Assembly (NCBI GenBank): GCA_023664485.1 | Contig: JAMPFK010000001.1 | Coordinates: 634,653 to 698,652 of the forward strand | DNA length: 64,000 nt | Origin: Bacteroides fragilis | GTDB lineage: Bacteria > Bacillota > Clostridia > Lachnospirales > Lachnospiraceae | Direction of reading: 5' to 3' | In this document: positions 43,563-50,482 of the stretch, piece by piece | Layout of the letters: the number at the start of each line of letters is the position of its first letter | Position numbering within the stretch: position 1 is the first letter of the stretch | Notes under the pieces: model-generated | What the model was told of the DNA's origin: nothing | The model's input: only the letters and a program-made list of their open reading frames with translations | The model's database searches: none | Translations under genes and position numbers: made by a program

Positions 43563-43657
43563 GTAAACGACATCAGAAACTGCTTTTTCGGACTTGTAAA
43601 AGCTTACCTGTATGGCTTTTGCAGGAGCCGGAAAGAGCAATTTGTTATGTCGTTTAC
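43563..43657. repeat. 95-nt hairpin repeat element, copy 1
   Basis: The ends GTAAACGACAT and ATGTCGTTTAC are perfect inverted repeats. Inside, CTGCTTTTTCGG pairs loosely with CCGGAAAGAGCA and TAAAAGC with GCTTTTG around TTACCTGTATG, so the whole element folds into one long hairpin. A second 95-nt copy lies at 63462-63556 with about 7 differences. No reading frame is conserved. Size, ends and hairpin suggest a MITE or mobile hairpin element. Here it falls in the leader of the rhaM transcript. Confidence 0.85.
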
Positions 43658-43682
43658 GATATGTATTCTATTTCTGCTTTTT

Positions 43683-43711
43683 ATTATAAAGCGTTTTGTT
43701 TTTCTTGTAAA
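43683..43711 (-). promoter_or_regulatory. Promoter of the rhaM operon
   Basis: Minus strand TTTACA (43711-43706), 17-nt spacer, TATAAT (43688-43683). The spacer contains AAAACGCTTTATAA, weakly like a catabolite-repression site. The start would be about 43676, giving a leader of about 150 nt that includes the 95-nt hairpin element. Confidence 0.7.
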
Positions 43712-43738
43712 ATACAAAATGAAAAATCGCCTGCAAAA

Positions 43739-43921
43739 GGTATCAGTGCAGCCGCCGGGCCGTGCAGCGTACCGTTCCCGCGGGGCACGCTTCCGCTCCG
43801 CGAAAACCAGCAGCGGTACTAAGTTCAAAAGCTGCAAGCGCCTTTTTCACTAAGTGCCGGCGGTTTTCAAGGGCCCCCGCGGGAACGGTACGCTGCACGG
43901 CCCGGCGGCTGCACTGATACC
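43739..43921. repeat. Perfect 47-bp inverted repeat around an 89-bp core
   Basis: Bases 43739-43785 are the exact reverse complement of 43875-43921 (47 of 47). The arms are GC-rich (GCAGCCGCCGGGCCGTGCAG...). The 89-bp core has a further GAAAACC/GGTTTTC pairing and contains no gene. It lies between the divergent rhaM and GH105 promoters. Long perfect palindromes are unstable in bacteria, so this is likely a recent mobile insertion, an invertible segment or possibly an assembly artefact. Confidence 0.9.
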
Positions 43922-43999
43922 CTATTACCCTTCTGAAACTTGGTCGAAATTGCTGTATTTTTGAATGAAAGCAATCTATTTGCGAAACGGTCTGTTTTG

Positions 44000-44005
44000 T
44001 ATAAT
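44000..44005 (+). promoter_or_regulatory. Likely -10 box of the GH105 operon
   Basis: TATAAT without a recognisable -35 (TATTTG at 17 nt). A good -10 with a poor -35 suggests activator dependence, fitting the nearby AraC regulator. The remaining 90 bp to the gene contain the GGAGGGT ribosome site and nothing else evident. Confidence 0.4.
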
Positions 44006-44094
44006 AATAGTAGTATTGGCACGCATTGGCAGAATGGCGGTCAATATAAGATTTTATGGGATAAGCAGACTAATTTGAAACAGGAGGGTATCTT

Positions 44095-45144
44095 ATGCAG
44101 CTGGAATTTAACAAAGAACAGATAGAAAATGTCATCGACAGAATCGTGGACCGGACCATGAAGATGGATCTGACCTGGGACTGGCCCTGCGGCGTCGCTT
44201 ATTACGGCATCAGCGAGGCTTATGAGAAGACGGGGAACGAAAAATATTTAACGCTTCTCAAAGACCGCGTGGACGAGCTGATTTCTCTCGGCCTGCCGAA
44301 GGTATGGACGGTAAACGCCTGCGCGATGGGCCATTGCCTCGTATCGCTTTATCAGGCGACCGGGGAGCAGAAATACTGGGATCTCGTTATGAGCAAGATC
44401 GCTTACATACAGAAAGACGCGCTCCGCTTCGGCGACAGCGTGCTGCAGCATACGGTTTCCGCCAACAATGATTTCCCGGAGCAGGCATGGGCGGATACCC
44501 TGTTCATGGCCGCTTTCTTCCTGTTAAGGGTCGGCGTGATCAACAAAGACGAGGCGATGATAGACGATGCCCTGAATCAGTGGTACTGGCATATCAATTA
44601 TTTACAGGATGAAAAAACGGGCTTCTACTATCATGGCTACAACAATATAACCAAAGACCATATGTCCGGCATTTACTGGGGCAGAGCCAACGCCTGGGCC
44701 GCTTATACGATGTCGAAGGTAGGAAGCGTACTTCCGGAATGCTACCTCTATCCGAAATATCTGGATGTGGCGGGCTCCCTGAACGACCAGCTCGCCGCGC
44801 TGAAAACGGTGCAGACGGAAAACGGCCTGTGGAGAACGGTCTTAAACGACGAGGAGTCCTATGAGGAAATTTCCGCTTCCGCCGGAATCGCGGCAGCGAT
44901 GCTTGAGCGGGGCAATCCGCTGCATACCCGCCATATCAATCTCGCCATTCAGGGGCTTCTCAACAATGTCAGCGAGGATGGACGCGTCATGAACGTATCC
45001 GGCGGAACGGCCGTTATGAAGGATATCGACGGATACCGCGGCATTTCCAGACGCTGGATCCAGGGCTGGGGACAGGGCCTTGCACTTGCCTTTTTCAGCA
45101 ATGTGCTGGTTTCCGCTTCTATCGCAAAAGATGGCGCGCTTTAA
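44095..45144 (+). CDS. GH105 unsaturated rhamnogalacturonyl hydrolase
   Basis: A 349-residue (alpha/alpha)6-barrel hydrolase of the YteR/RhiN type: DLTWDWPCGVAYYGISEAYE, VWTVNACAMGHCLVSLYQAT, FPEQAWADTLFMAAFFLLRV (with the likely catalytic Asp of WADTLFM), GIYWGRANAWAAYTMSKVG, ENGLWRTVLNDEESYEEISA, SASAGIAAAMLERG, YRGISRRWIQGWGQGLALAF. It cleaves unsaturated galacturonyl-rhamnose units left by rhamnogalacturonan lyases. No signal peptide, so it works on imported oligosaccharides. CAGGAGGGTATCTT precedes the ATG. Confidence 0.92.
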   Translation: MQLEFNKEQIENVIDRIVDRTMKMDLTWDWPCGVAYYGISEAYEKTGNEKYLTLLKDRVDELISLGLPKVWTVNACAMGHCLVSLYQATGEQKYWDLVMSKIAYIQKDALRFGDSVLQHTVSANNDFPEQAWADTLFMAAFFLLRVGVINKDEAMIDDALNQWYWHINYLQDEKTGFYYHGYNNITKDHMSGIYWGRANAWAAYTMSKVGSVLPECYLYPKYLDVAGSLNDQLAALKTVQTENGLWRTVLNDEESYEEISASAGIAAAMLERGNPLHTRHINLAIQGLLNNVSEDGRVMNVSGGTAVMKDIDGYRGISRRWIQGWGQGLALAFFSNVLVSASIAKDGAL

Positions 45145-45145
45145 A

Positions 45146-46897
45146 ATGGACAGATATCTTTTTACGCCGGGCGGCAATGTGGGCCCGGAGGATTTCTATA
45201 CGGAGGAACGCGGTTTCGGCTTTCTCACGGAACAGACGATGGAAGAGATACCGCGCCTCATGCTGCCGGAGCTCAACGGCGGCTTTATGTCGGTTCCATG
45301 GCGCCGCTTATTGGAACCGGCCAGGATCCGGCAAAATGACTGCGGCTGTATGATACAGCGGCCGGAAACGGTTTCGGAAAACGAGGCAGAAGCTGTCCCG
45401 GAAAATGCGAGACAGCTTCCGCTCCGCTTTAAGTGCCATGTGGACGAAGAAGGCAGTTACCGCGTCAAGGTTGTGATACGCGCCAGGGAAAAGCTGTCCG
45501 ATATCCGCGTTTTCACGGGACGGCGCTGTCTGGCCGCTTACCGGGAATCGCTTCCCGCGGGAGAAACGCTCGCCTGCGAACTATATACGGAAGTCTGCGG
45601 CATCATACCGCGGGGACAGGAAAAGACATATCATGACCGCTGCATTGAAGTGAGCGTTACCGCGGACGCCCCCTGTATCAGCGAGATCGAAATCGAGCCC
45701 GTACACTGCCCGGTACTCTATATTGCGGGAGACTCCACCGTAACCGACCAGTCGGCGGAATATCCTTATGCGCCGGGAGCGAGCTATGCCGGCTGGGGAC
45801 AGATGCTTCCCTTCTTTCTCAAAGGGTGTCTGACTGTTTCCAATCATTCCCATTCCGGACTGACAACGGAAAGCTTCCGTCAGGAAGGCCACGCGGCGAT
45901 TCCTTTCCGCCGCTGTAAACCGGGAGATTTTATGTTCTTTCAGTTCGGCCATAACGATCAGAAACTGATGCATTTAAAGGCGCAGGAGGGCTACCGTGCC
46001 AATCTGGAAGCCTATATTGCCGAATGCCGGAAGATGGGCGTTCATCCGCTCCTTGTCACGCCGGTGGCGCGGAATACCTGGCGCGGGAACGACGGGCAGT
46101 ATAACGATTTATTACAGGAATATGCCGATGCCTGTCTGGAAATCGGCAGGCGCTTATCCGTCCCTGTTCTGGATCTCCACCGGTTGAGTATGGAATTTAT
46201 CATCCGGCTTGGAAAGGAAAACGCGAAAAGATACTTCTACCCTTCCGATTATACGCATCATAACGATTTCGGCGCGGCCAAAATGGCGGCGTTTGTCTGT
46301 GCGGAAATCAAACGCACCTGCATGGAAGGCGCTTATTTACAGCTGGCTTCCCATATCCAGGAATCCCCTGTGGAATGGCCCGAACCCGCTTTCGTCAAAC
46401 CGCTGCAAAGGCCGGAAGGCTTTATAATGGATAACGGGCCCGCGGAATGGGAAGATCCGGACAGGCCCTCCGATTTACTGCTTCGGGCGGAAGCGCTCGA
46501 TATGGTCATCCGGAGAGCCGGATTTTTTATCACAAATGTCTACAACGATCTGTTTACGGATATTATCGGGCACGAATGGTATGCCGGCGCGGTCGAATGC
46601 GCCCTGCAGAACGGGCTTTTGACTGAAGAGCTCTGCGAGGGCAGGCTGTTTCGTCCGCTGGAACCGGTCACGCTTCTTGACTTTACCGTCTTTTTGATGG
46701 GAGCCTACGGCAGCCGGAAAACGCTGCCCGCGGCGCGGCCCTGCCCTTATGACGGCGCTGTCAGCGAAAAGCTGCGGCCTCTTATATCGGCTGCCTGCCA
46801 GCTTCATGTGCTCGCCGCAGACGGAACGGACGCCCTGAACGGGCACATTTCCCGCAAACAGGGATCGGATCTGTGCCGGAAGCTGAAAATCATGTAA
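45146..46897 (+). CDS. Rhamnogalacturonan acetylesterase-like SGNH hydrolase (CE12 type) with SLH-like tail
   Basis: A 583-residue protein. After a beta-rich N-terminal part (about 1-185) comes an SGNH/GDSL esterase: block I LYIAGDSTVTDQ (Ser197), block III QFGHNDQK (Asn270), and DYTHHN with the Asp/His pair. This arrangement is that of rhamnogalacturonan acetylesterases, which remove acetyl groups from the galacturonate units. Residues about 450-583 resemble two degenerate S-layer homology units (VYNDLFTDIIGHEWYAGAVE, ALQNGLLT, RLFRPLEPVTLLDF). There is no signal peptide. It starts 1 bp after the GH105 stop; an in-frame ATG at 45131 overlaps GH105, and neither has a clear ribosome site. Confidence 0.8.
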   Translation: MDRYLFTPGGNVGPEDFYTEERGFGFLTEQTMEEIPRLMLPELNGGFMSVPWRRLLEPARIRQNDCGCMIQRPETVSENEAEAVPENARQLPLRFKCHVDEEGSYRVKVVIRAREKLSDIRVFTGRRCLAAYRESLPAGETLACELYTEVCGIIPRGQEKTYHDRCIEVSVTADAPCISEIEIEPVHCPVLYIAGDSTVTDQSAEYPYAPGASYAGWGQMLPFFLKGCLTVSNHSHSGLTTESFRQEGHAAIPFRRCKPGDFMFFQFGHNDQKLMHLKAQEGYRANLEAYIAECRKMGVHPLLVTPVARNTWRGNDGQYNDLLQEYADACLEIGRRLSVPVLDLHRLSMEFIIRLGKENAKRYFYPSDYTHHNDFGAAKMAAFVCAEIKRTCMEGAYLQLASHIQESPVEWPEPAFVKPLQRPEGFIMDNGPAEWEDPDRPSDLLLRAEALDMVIRRAGFFITNVYNDLFTDIIGHEWYAGAVECALQNGLLTEELCEGRLFRPLEPVTLLDFTVFLMGAYGSRKTLPAARPCPYDGAVSEKLRPLISAACQLHVLAADGTDALNGHISRKQGSDLCRKLKIM

Positions 46898-46936
46898 AAA
46901 CAATCGAAATAAATTTATCAGGCAATATCGGAGTTT

Positions 46937-46961
46937 CCTGTGAAAAGTAAATTTTCGCAGG
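46937..46961. repeat. Small palindrome, related to one at 54537
   Basis: CCTGTGAAAA-GTAAA-TTTTCGCAGG, a 10-bp stem with one G-T pair, in the gap between the esterase and GH112 genes. A close relative (CCTGTGAAAAATTTACTTTTCGCA) is at 54537-54560. Confidence 0.6.
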
Positions 46962-46985
46962 CTGAGCAAGAATGGAGGAATTAAT

Positions 46986-49166
46986 ATGGGAAAAAGAAAA
47001 GGCGGCTTTACGCTGCCAGGCGAATCAGGCTATGAAGAACTTACTTTAAAGCTGGCGGAAAAATGGGGCGCGGACGTGATCCGGGACAGCGACGGCACCG
47101 AACTGTCGGAAGATATCATTCATGCCGGCTACGGCATCTACTCCACCCTCTGCATTATCCGGGATCACAACGAATGGGCCGCTCAGAATCCTGATAAGCT
47201 GCAGCAGACCTTTTTGTGCACTTCGCCCATAACTGCCATCCCCGAAGCGGAAAAAGCCGGCGGCAAAACCGCCCCTCTGGCCATAAGGCTTATGGATGAT
47301 TTCTTTGAAGAGCAGTTTACTGTCAACGACTGCCCGGCCTCTGTGAAATATTGGCAGGTCTATGACAGAACCAGCAATATGCTGCTTCCTTCAGACAGCT
47401 GGCGCTATGACCGGGAAAACGGGAGCGTTACGATTCAGGACGCCGTCCCGTGGCATAAATACACCGTCAGCTTTCTTGCCTACCGTATCTGGGAAGAAAT
47501 CTCCATGTATAATCACACGACCAACAACTGGGATAAAGAGCATCTGATGCAGATCGATCCCAGATACCCGGAGACCCGCGAATATATGACGGCCTGGCTG
47601 CAAAACTGGTGCGAAGCCCACCCGGATACGACCGTTGTCCGCTTTACGTCTCTGTTCTATAACTTTGTCTGGATATGGGGCTCTCATGAAGAATGCCGCT
47701 CTCTTTTTACGGACTGGGGGTCTTACGACTTCACCGTAAGCGACCTGGCGCTCGATGAATTTGAAAAAGAATATGGCTATTCCATGACCGCGGAGGATTT
47801 CGTCAATCAGGGCAAACGCCATGTCACCCATATGCCGGGCGATGCGCATAAGAAGGACTGGATGAAATTCATCAACGATTTCGTCATCTCCTTTGGCAGA
47901 ACGCTGGTCGATATCGTGCACTCCTATGGAAAAAAAGCCTATGTTTTTTATGATGACAGCTGGGTAGGCCTGGAACCGTATAACGGGAGGTTTTCAGAAT
48001 TCGGCTTCGACGGGCTGATCAAATGCGTCTTTTCCGGTTTTGAAGCAAGGCTCTGCGCGGGCGTGGATGTTCCGGTGCACGAGCTCCGGCTGCATCCCTA
48101 TCTCTTCCCGGTAGGTCTTGGCGGCGCGCCCACTTTTATGGAGGGCGGAAACCCTACGGCGGAGGCCAAAGGCTATTGGAACCGGATCAGAAGAGCTCTG
48201 CTCCGCTGCTCTATCGACAGGATCGGCCTCGGCGGTTATCTGCATCTGACCGAAAATTTCCCCGATTTCTGCGATTATATCGAACAGATTACGGATGAAT
48301 TTCACAGGATTCAGGACGTCCATGCGCAGGGAGCTCCCTACTGCCTGAAAACCAGAGTCGCCGTACTGCATTATTGGGGCGCTTTGCGTTCCTGGACGCT
48401 TTCGGGACATTTTCACGAAACATGGCAGCACGATCTGATTCATATCAACGAATCGTTGTCCGGCCTGCCGATAGAGGTTTCCTTCCTCTCCTTCGAGGAT
48501 GTAAAGGCAGGCGCGCTGAAAGACATCGACGTCGTTATCAACGCCGGTTATGCCGGAAGCGCATGGAGCGGCGGCGACGCCTGGAAAGACGATGAGCTCG
48601 TGGAAATCCTGACAGAATGGGTACATCAGGGCGGCGTCTTCCTCGGCGTCAACGAACCGTCCGCCGTTACGGGATACGATACCTTCTTCCGGATGGCTCA
48701 TGTGCTGGGCATCGACGAGGATACCGGCGCAAGAATCTGCCATGGCAGATGGCAGTTCCGGACAGACGATGCCGACGGCCTCGTTCCGCAGGGAACGGAA
48801 CTTTCCGTAAAGCCGAACCGCTATCTTACGGATGGAAAGGCAAAGGTCCTGTTAGAAAAAGACGGGGAACCCGTCCTGACGATTCATGACTTCGGAAAAG
48901 GAAAAGGCATTTATCTTTCTTCCTTCCAGTACACGCCCGCCAACACCAGACTGCTTTACCAGCTGATCCGCTTTGGCGGCGATGAGGACGCCGACGGAAT
49001 GTATGTAACGGATAATCTGTATACCGAATGCGCTTACTACCCCGAAAGCAAAACGCTGGTCGTTATCAACAACAGCGATGTAACGCAGAAGACCTGTGTA
49101 GATACCCATGCGGGAAAGAAAGAGCTGACACTGGAGCCCTATCAGACGATGTTCCTGAATCTGTAG
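46986..49166 (+). CDS. GH112 phosphorylase, probably D-galactosyl-1,4-L-rhamnose phosphorylase
   Basis: A 726-residue member of GH112, the galactoside phosphorylases. Signs are GGFTLPGESGYEELTLKLAE, KWGADVIRDSDGTELSEDII, YGIYSTLCIIRDHNEWA near the start, VVRFTSLFYNFVWIWG, KKAYVFYDDSWVGLEPY, FMEGGNPTAEAKGYWNRIRR, and a C-terminal beta domain. The family acts either on lacto-/galacto-N-biose or on galactosyl-1,4-rhamnose. Partner genes for rhamnogalacturonan and rhamnose (GH105, CE12-like, rhaM) and absence of N-acetylhexosamine genes favour the galactosyl-rhamnose activity; this is inference. No signal peptide, cytosolic. GGAGG at 46974 is the ribosome site. Confidence 0.85.
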   Translation: MGKRKGGFTLPGESGYEELTLKLAEKWGADVIRDSDGTELSEDIIHAGYGIYSTLCIIRDHNEWAAQNPDKLQQTFLCTSPITAIPEAEKAGGKTAPLAIRLMDDFFEEQFTVNDCPASVKYWQVYDRTSNMLLPSDSWRYDRENGSVTIQDAVPWHKYTVSFLAYRIWEEISMYNHTTNNWDKEHLMQIDPRYPETREYMTAWLQNWCEAHPDTTVVRFTSLFYNFVWIWGSHEECRSLFTDWGSYDFTVSDLALDEFEKEYGYSMTAEDFVNQGKRHVTHMPGDAHKKDWMKFINDFVISFGRTLVDIVHSYGKKAYVFYDDSWVGLEPYNGRFSEFGFDGLIKCVFSGFEARLCAGVDVPVHELRLHPYLFPVGLGGAPTFMEGGNPTAEAKGYWNRIRRALLRCSIDRIGLGGYLHLTENFPDFCDYIEQITDEFHRIQDVHAQGAPYCLKTRVAVLHYWGALRSWTLSGHFHETWQHDLIHINESLSGLPIEVSFLSFEDVKAGALKDIDVVINAGYAGSAWSGGDAWKDDELVEILTEWVHQGGVFLGVNEPSAVTGYDTFFRMAHVLGIDEDTGARICHGRWQFRTDDADGLVPQGTELSVKPNRYLTDGKAKVLLEKDGEPVLTIHDFGKGKGIYLSSFQYTPANTRLLYQLIRFGGDEDADGMYVTDNLYTECAYYPESKTLVVINNSDVTQKTCVDTHAGKKELTLEPYQTMFLNL

Positions 49167-49217
49167 AAATTCCTCAGACAAAATATGTATTATATAGCAA
49201 ACGACATAACAGTAAAT

Positions 49218-49245
49218 AAATGTCAAAAAATAATTTTTGACATTT
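49218..49245. repeat. AT-rich palindrome after GH112, related to one at 54570
   Basis: AAATGTCAAAAA-ATAA-TTTTTGACATTT, a perfect 12-bp stem. Upstream at 49197-49208 AAACGACATAAC equals the end of the 95-nt element, so this may be a relict of that element. The near copy at 54570-54597 also lies just past a gene end. Confidence 0.6.
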
Positions 49246-49263
49246 CCAATGCCGTTAACTGTA

Positions 49264-49308
49264 AAAGGCTTTCTTCGTCCGCGTCCTGTGCGGTCTTAGA
49301 AAGCCTTT
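49264..49308. terminator. Bidirectional terminator between GH112 and the AraC gene
   Basis: AAAGGCTTTCT...AGAAAGCCTTT with an inner CCGC/GCGG pairing, followed by CTGTCC on plus and TACAGTTAACGG on minus. The stem is strong; the T tracts are poor. Confidence 0.6.
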
Positions 49309-49316
49309 CTGTCCTG

Positions 49317-50282
49317 TTATGGCTCCGGATACATCCAGCCCGAATATTCCAAAATAGACATACTGTGCGCCTGCTGCTCATCCGACTGCAGCATCCGGCG
49401 TCTGTACTCTCTCGGCGACTGCTGCATCAGGCGGTAAAAATAACGGTTATAGCTTGATACCGACTGAAATCCCACCGCCTCCGAAATGTTTAAAATGGAA
49501 TCATTCGTACTGCAGAGAAGGCCGCAGGATTTCTGAATACGGGTATTATTCACATAGTTCAAAGGCGAAATCTGCATGGTCGAATTGAAGATCCGCCGAA
49601 AATGGGTCGGGCTCCAATGGCACAGATCCGCCAGAAATTCCATGCTGAACTGTTTCATATAGTTATTTTCGATATAATCCAGCGCCGGCGCGATCGACAG
49701 CGGTGTGACCGAATCCGAAAAGCCCCCCCCTCCTTCATTTTCGTCCTCCTGCGACTGAATACGGTATATTTCAATATACAAAGCGAGCATCAGCCCTCTG
49801 GCGGAGAACTGATAGCCCTGCTTTTCTTCCTGAAGCTCCTTAATGATCAGCATTAACAGCTGGTACACGCTCGGATAAAATTCCCTGTTCAGGATATATT
49901 TAAAATTTTTAAAAGCATACGGCTGTAAATCATAATTTTTCCATGTGGATGGCAGCGAATGGATAAAGAGGCCCTTCGGATCCATGTAAAGATACGACCA
50001 GAGGCTTAAGCTCGACGCGCCCGGCGTGCTGTAAGTAGAATGCGGTACGTTCTGCGGGATAATGGTAACATCCCCCTCCCGGAAAGGGACCGTCTCTCCG
50101 TAAAAATCCATAAAACCGCCTTCCGAATGGCAGATTCCGATTTCCAGGCAGTTATGGAAGTGCAGCCTGTCCCTCGCCACGTTGGAAATCCTCCAGTGTT
50201 CCCCGGACAGCAGCAGCGCCGGAAAATGGGGGGACAGATAATAATTTCGATATTCCGTTATCGCATTCATGGGTTTTGCCAT
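49317..50282 (-). CDS. AraC-family transcriptional regulator
   Basis: A 321-residue regulator: cupin-type N-terminal ligand domain (RLHFHNCLEIGICHSEGGFM, FREGDVTIIPQNVPHSTYS) and a C-terminal AraC DNA-binding domain of two HTH motifs (IENNYMKQFSMEFLADLCHW, SPTHFRRIFNSTMQISPLNY, ILNISEAVGFQSVSSYNRYF, YRLMQQSPREYRRRM). A glycine run (GGGGF) joins the domains. It is convergent to the GH112 operon and is probably the sugar-responsive activator of the neighbouring pectin/rhamnose genes or the Lpl importer. GGGAGGG lies 8 nt before the ATG. Confidence 0.9.
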   Translation of the reverse strand: MAKPMNAITEYRNYYLSPHFPALLLSGEHWRISNVARDRLHFHNCLEIGICHSEGGFMDFYGETVPFREGDVTIIPQNVPHSTYSTPGASSLSLWSYLYMDPKGLFIHSLPSTWKNYDLQPYAFKNFKYILNREFYPSVYQLLMLIIKELQEEKQGYQFSARGLMLALYIEIYRIQSQEDENEGGGGFSDSVTPLSIAPALDYIENNYMKQFSMEFLADLCHWSPTHFRRIFNSTMQISPLNYVNNTRIQKSCGLLCSTNDSILNISEAVGFQSVSSYNRYFYRLMQQSPREYRRRMLQSDEQQAHSMSILEYSGWMYPEP

Positions 50283-50314
50283 CGGACAGCCCTCCCTTTT
50301 GTTTCGTAGCTTAA

Positions 50315-50343
50315 ATTATAGTGAAAGCAGGAATAAATGTCAA
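50315..50343 (-). promoter_or_regulatory. Promoter of the AraC-family gene
   Basis: Minus strand TTGACA (50343-50338), 17-nt spacer, TATAAT (50320-50315), a perfect consensus sigma-A promoter. Strong constitutive expression of a regulator is unusual and suggests repression by other means. Confidence 0.85.
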
Positions 50344-50403
50344 GAACAGGCCTCTGTGCGGCACAGACGGCATGCGCCGCAGAGTGTGCCCGCCGGACGC
50401 ACC

Positions 50404-50438
50404 AAAAAGCCGCCGCCCGGAATCTATCGGGCGGCGGC
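50404..50438. terminator. Bidirectional terminator after the Lpl-type importer
   Basis: GCCGCCGCCCG...CGGGCGGCGGC with an 8-nt loop; TTTTT follows on minus (50408-50404) and CCCTTTTTT on plus. It ends the importer operon. Confidence 0.85.
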
Positions 50439-50482
50439 CCTTTTTTCATTCAAAATGATTTTTCATTTTCTGTCAGACAGCC

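Noticed and set aside
43604..43837. Minus-strand frame of 77 codons across the inverted repeat
   Set aside because: It runs through the palindrome core, the rhaM promoter and part of the hairpin element; no ribosome site or family match.
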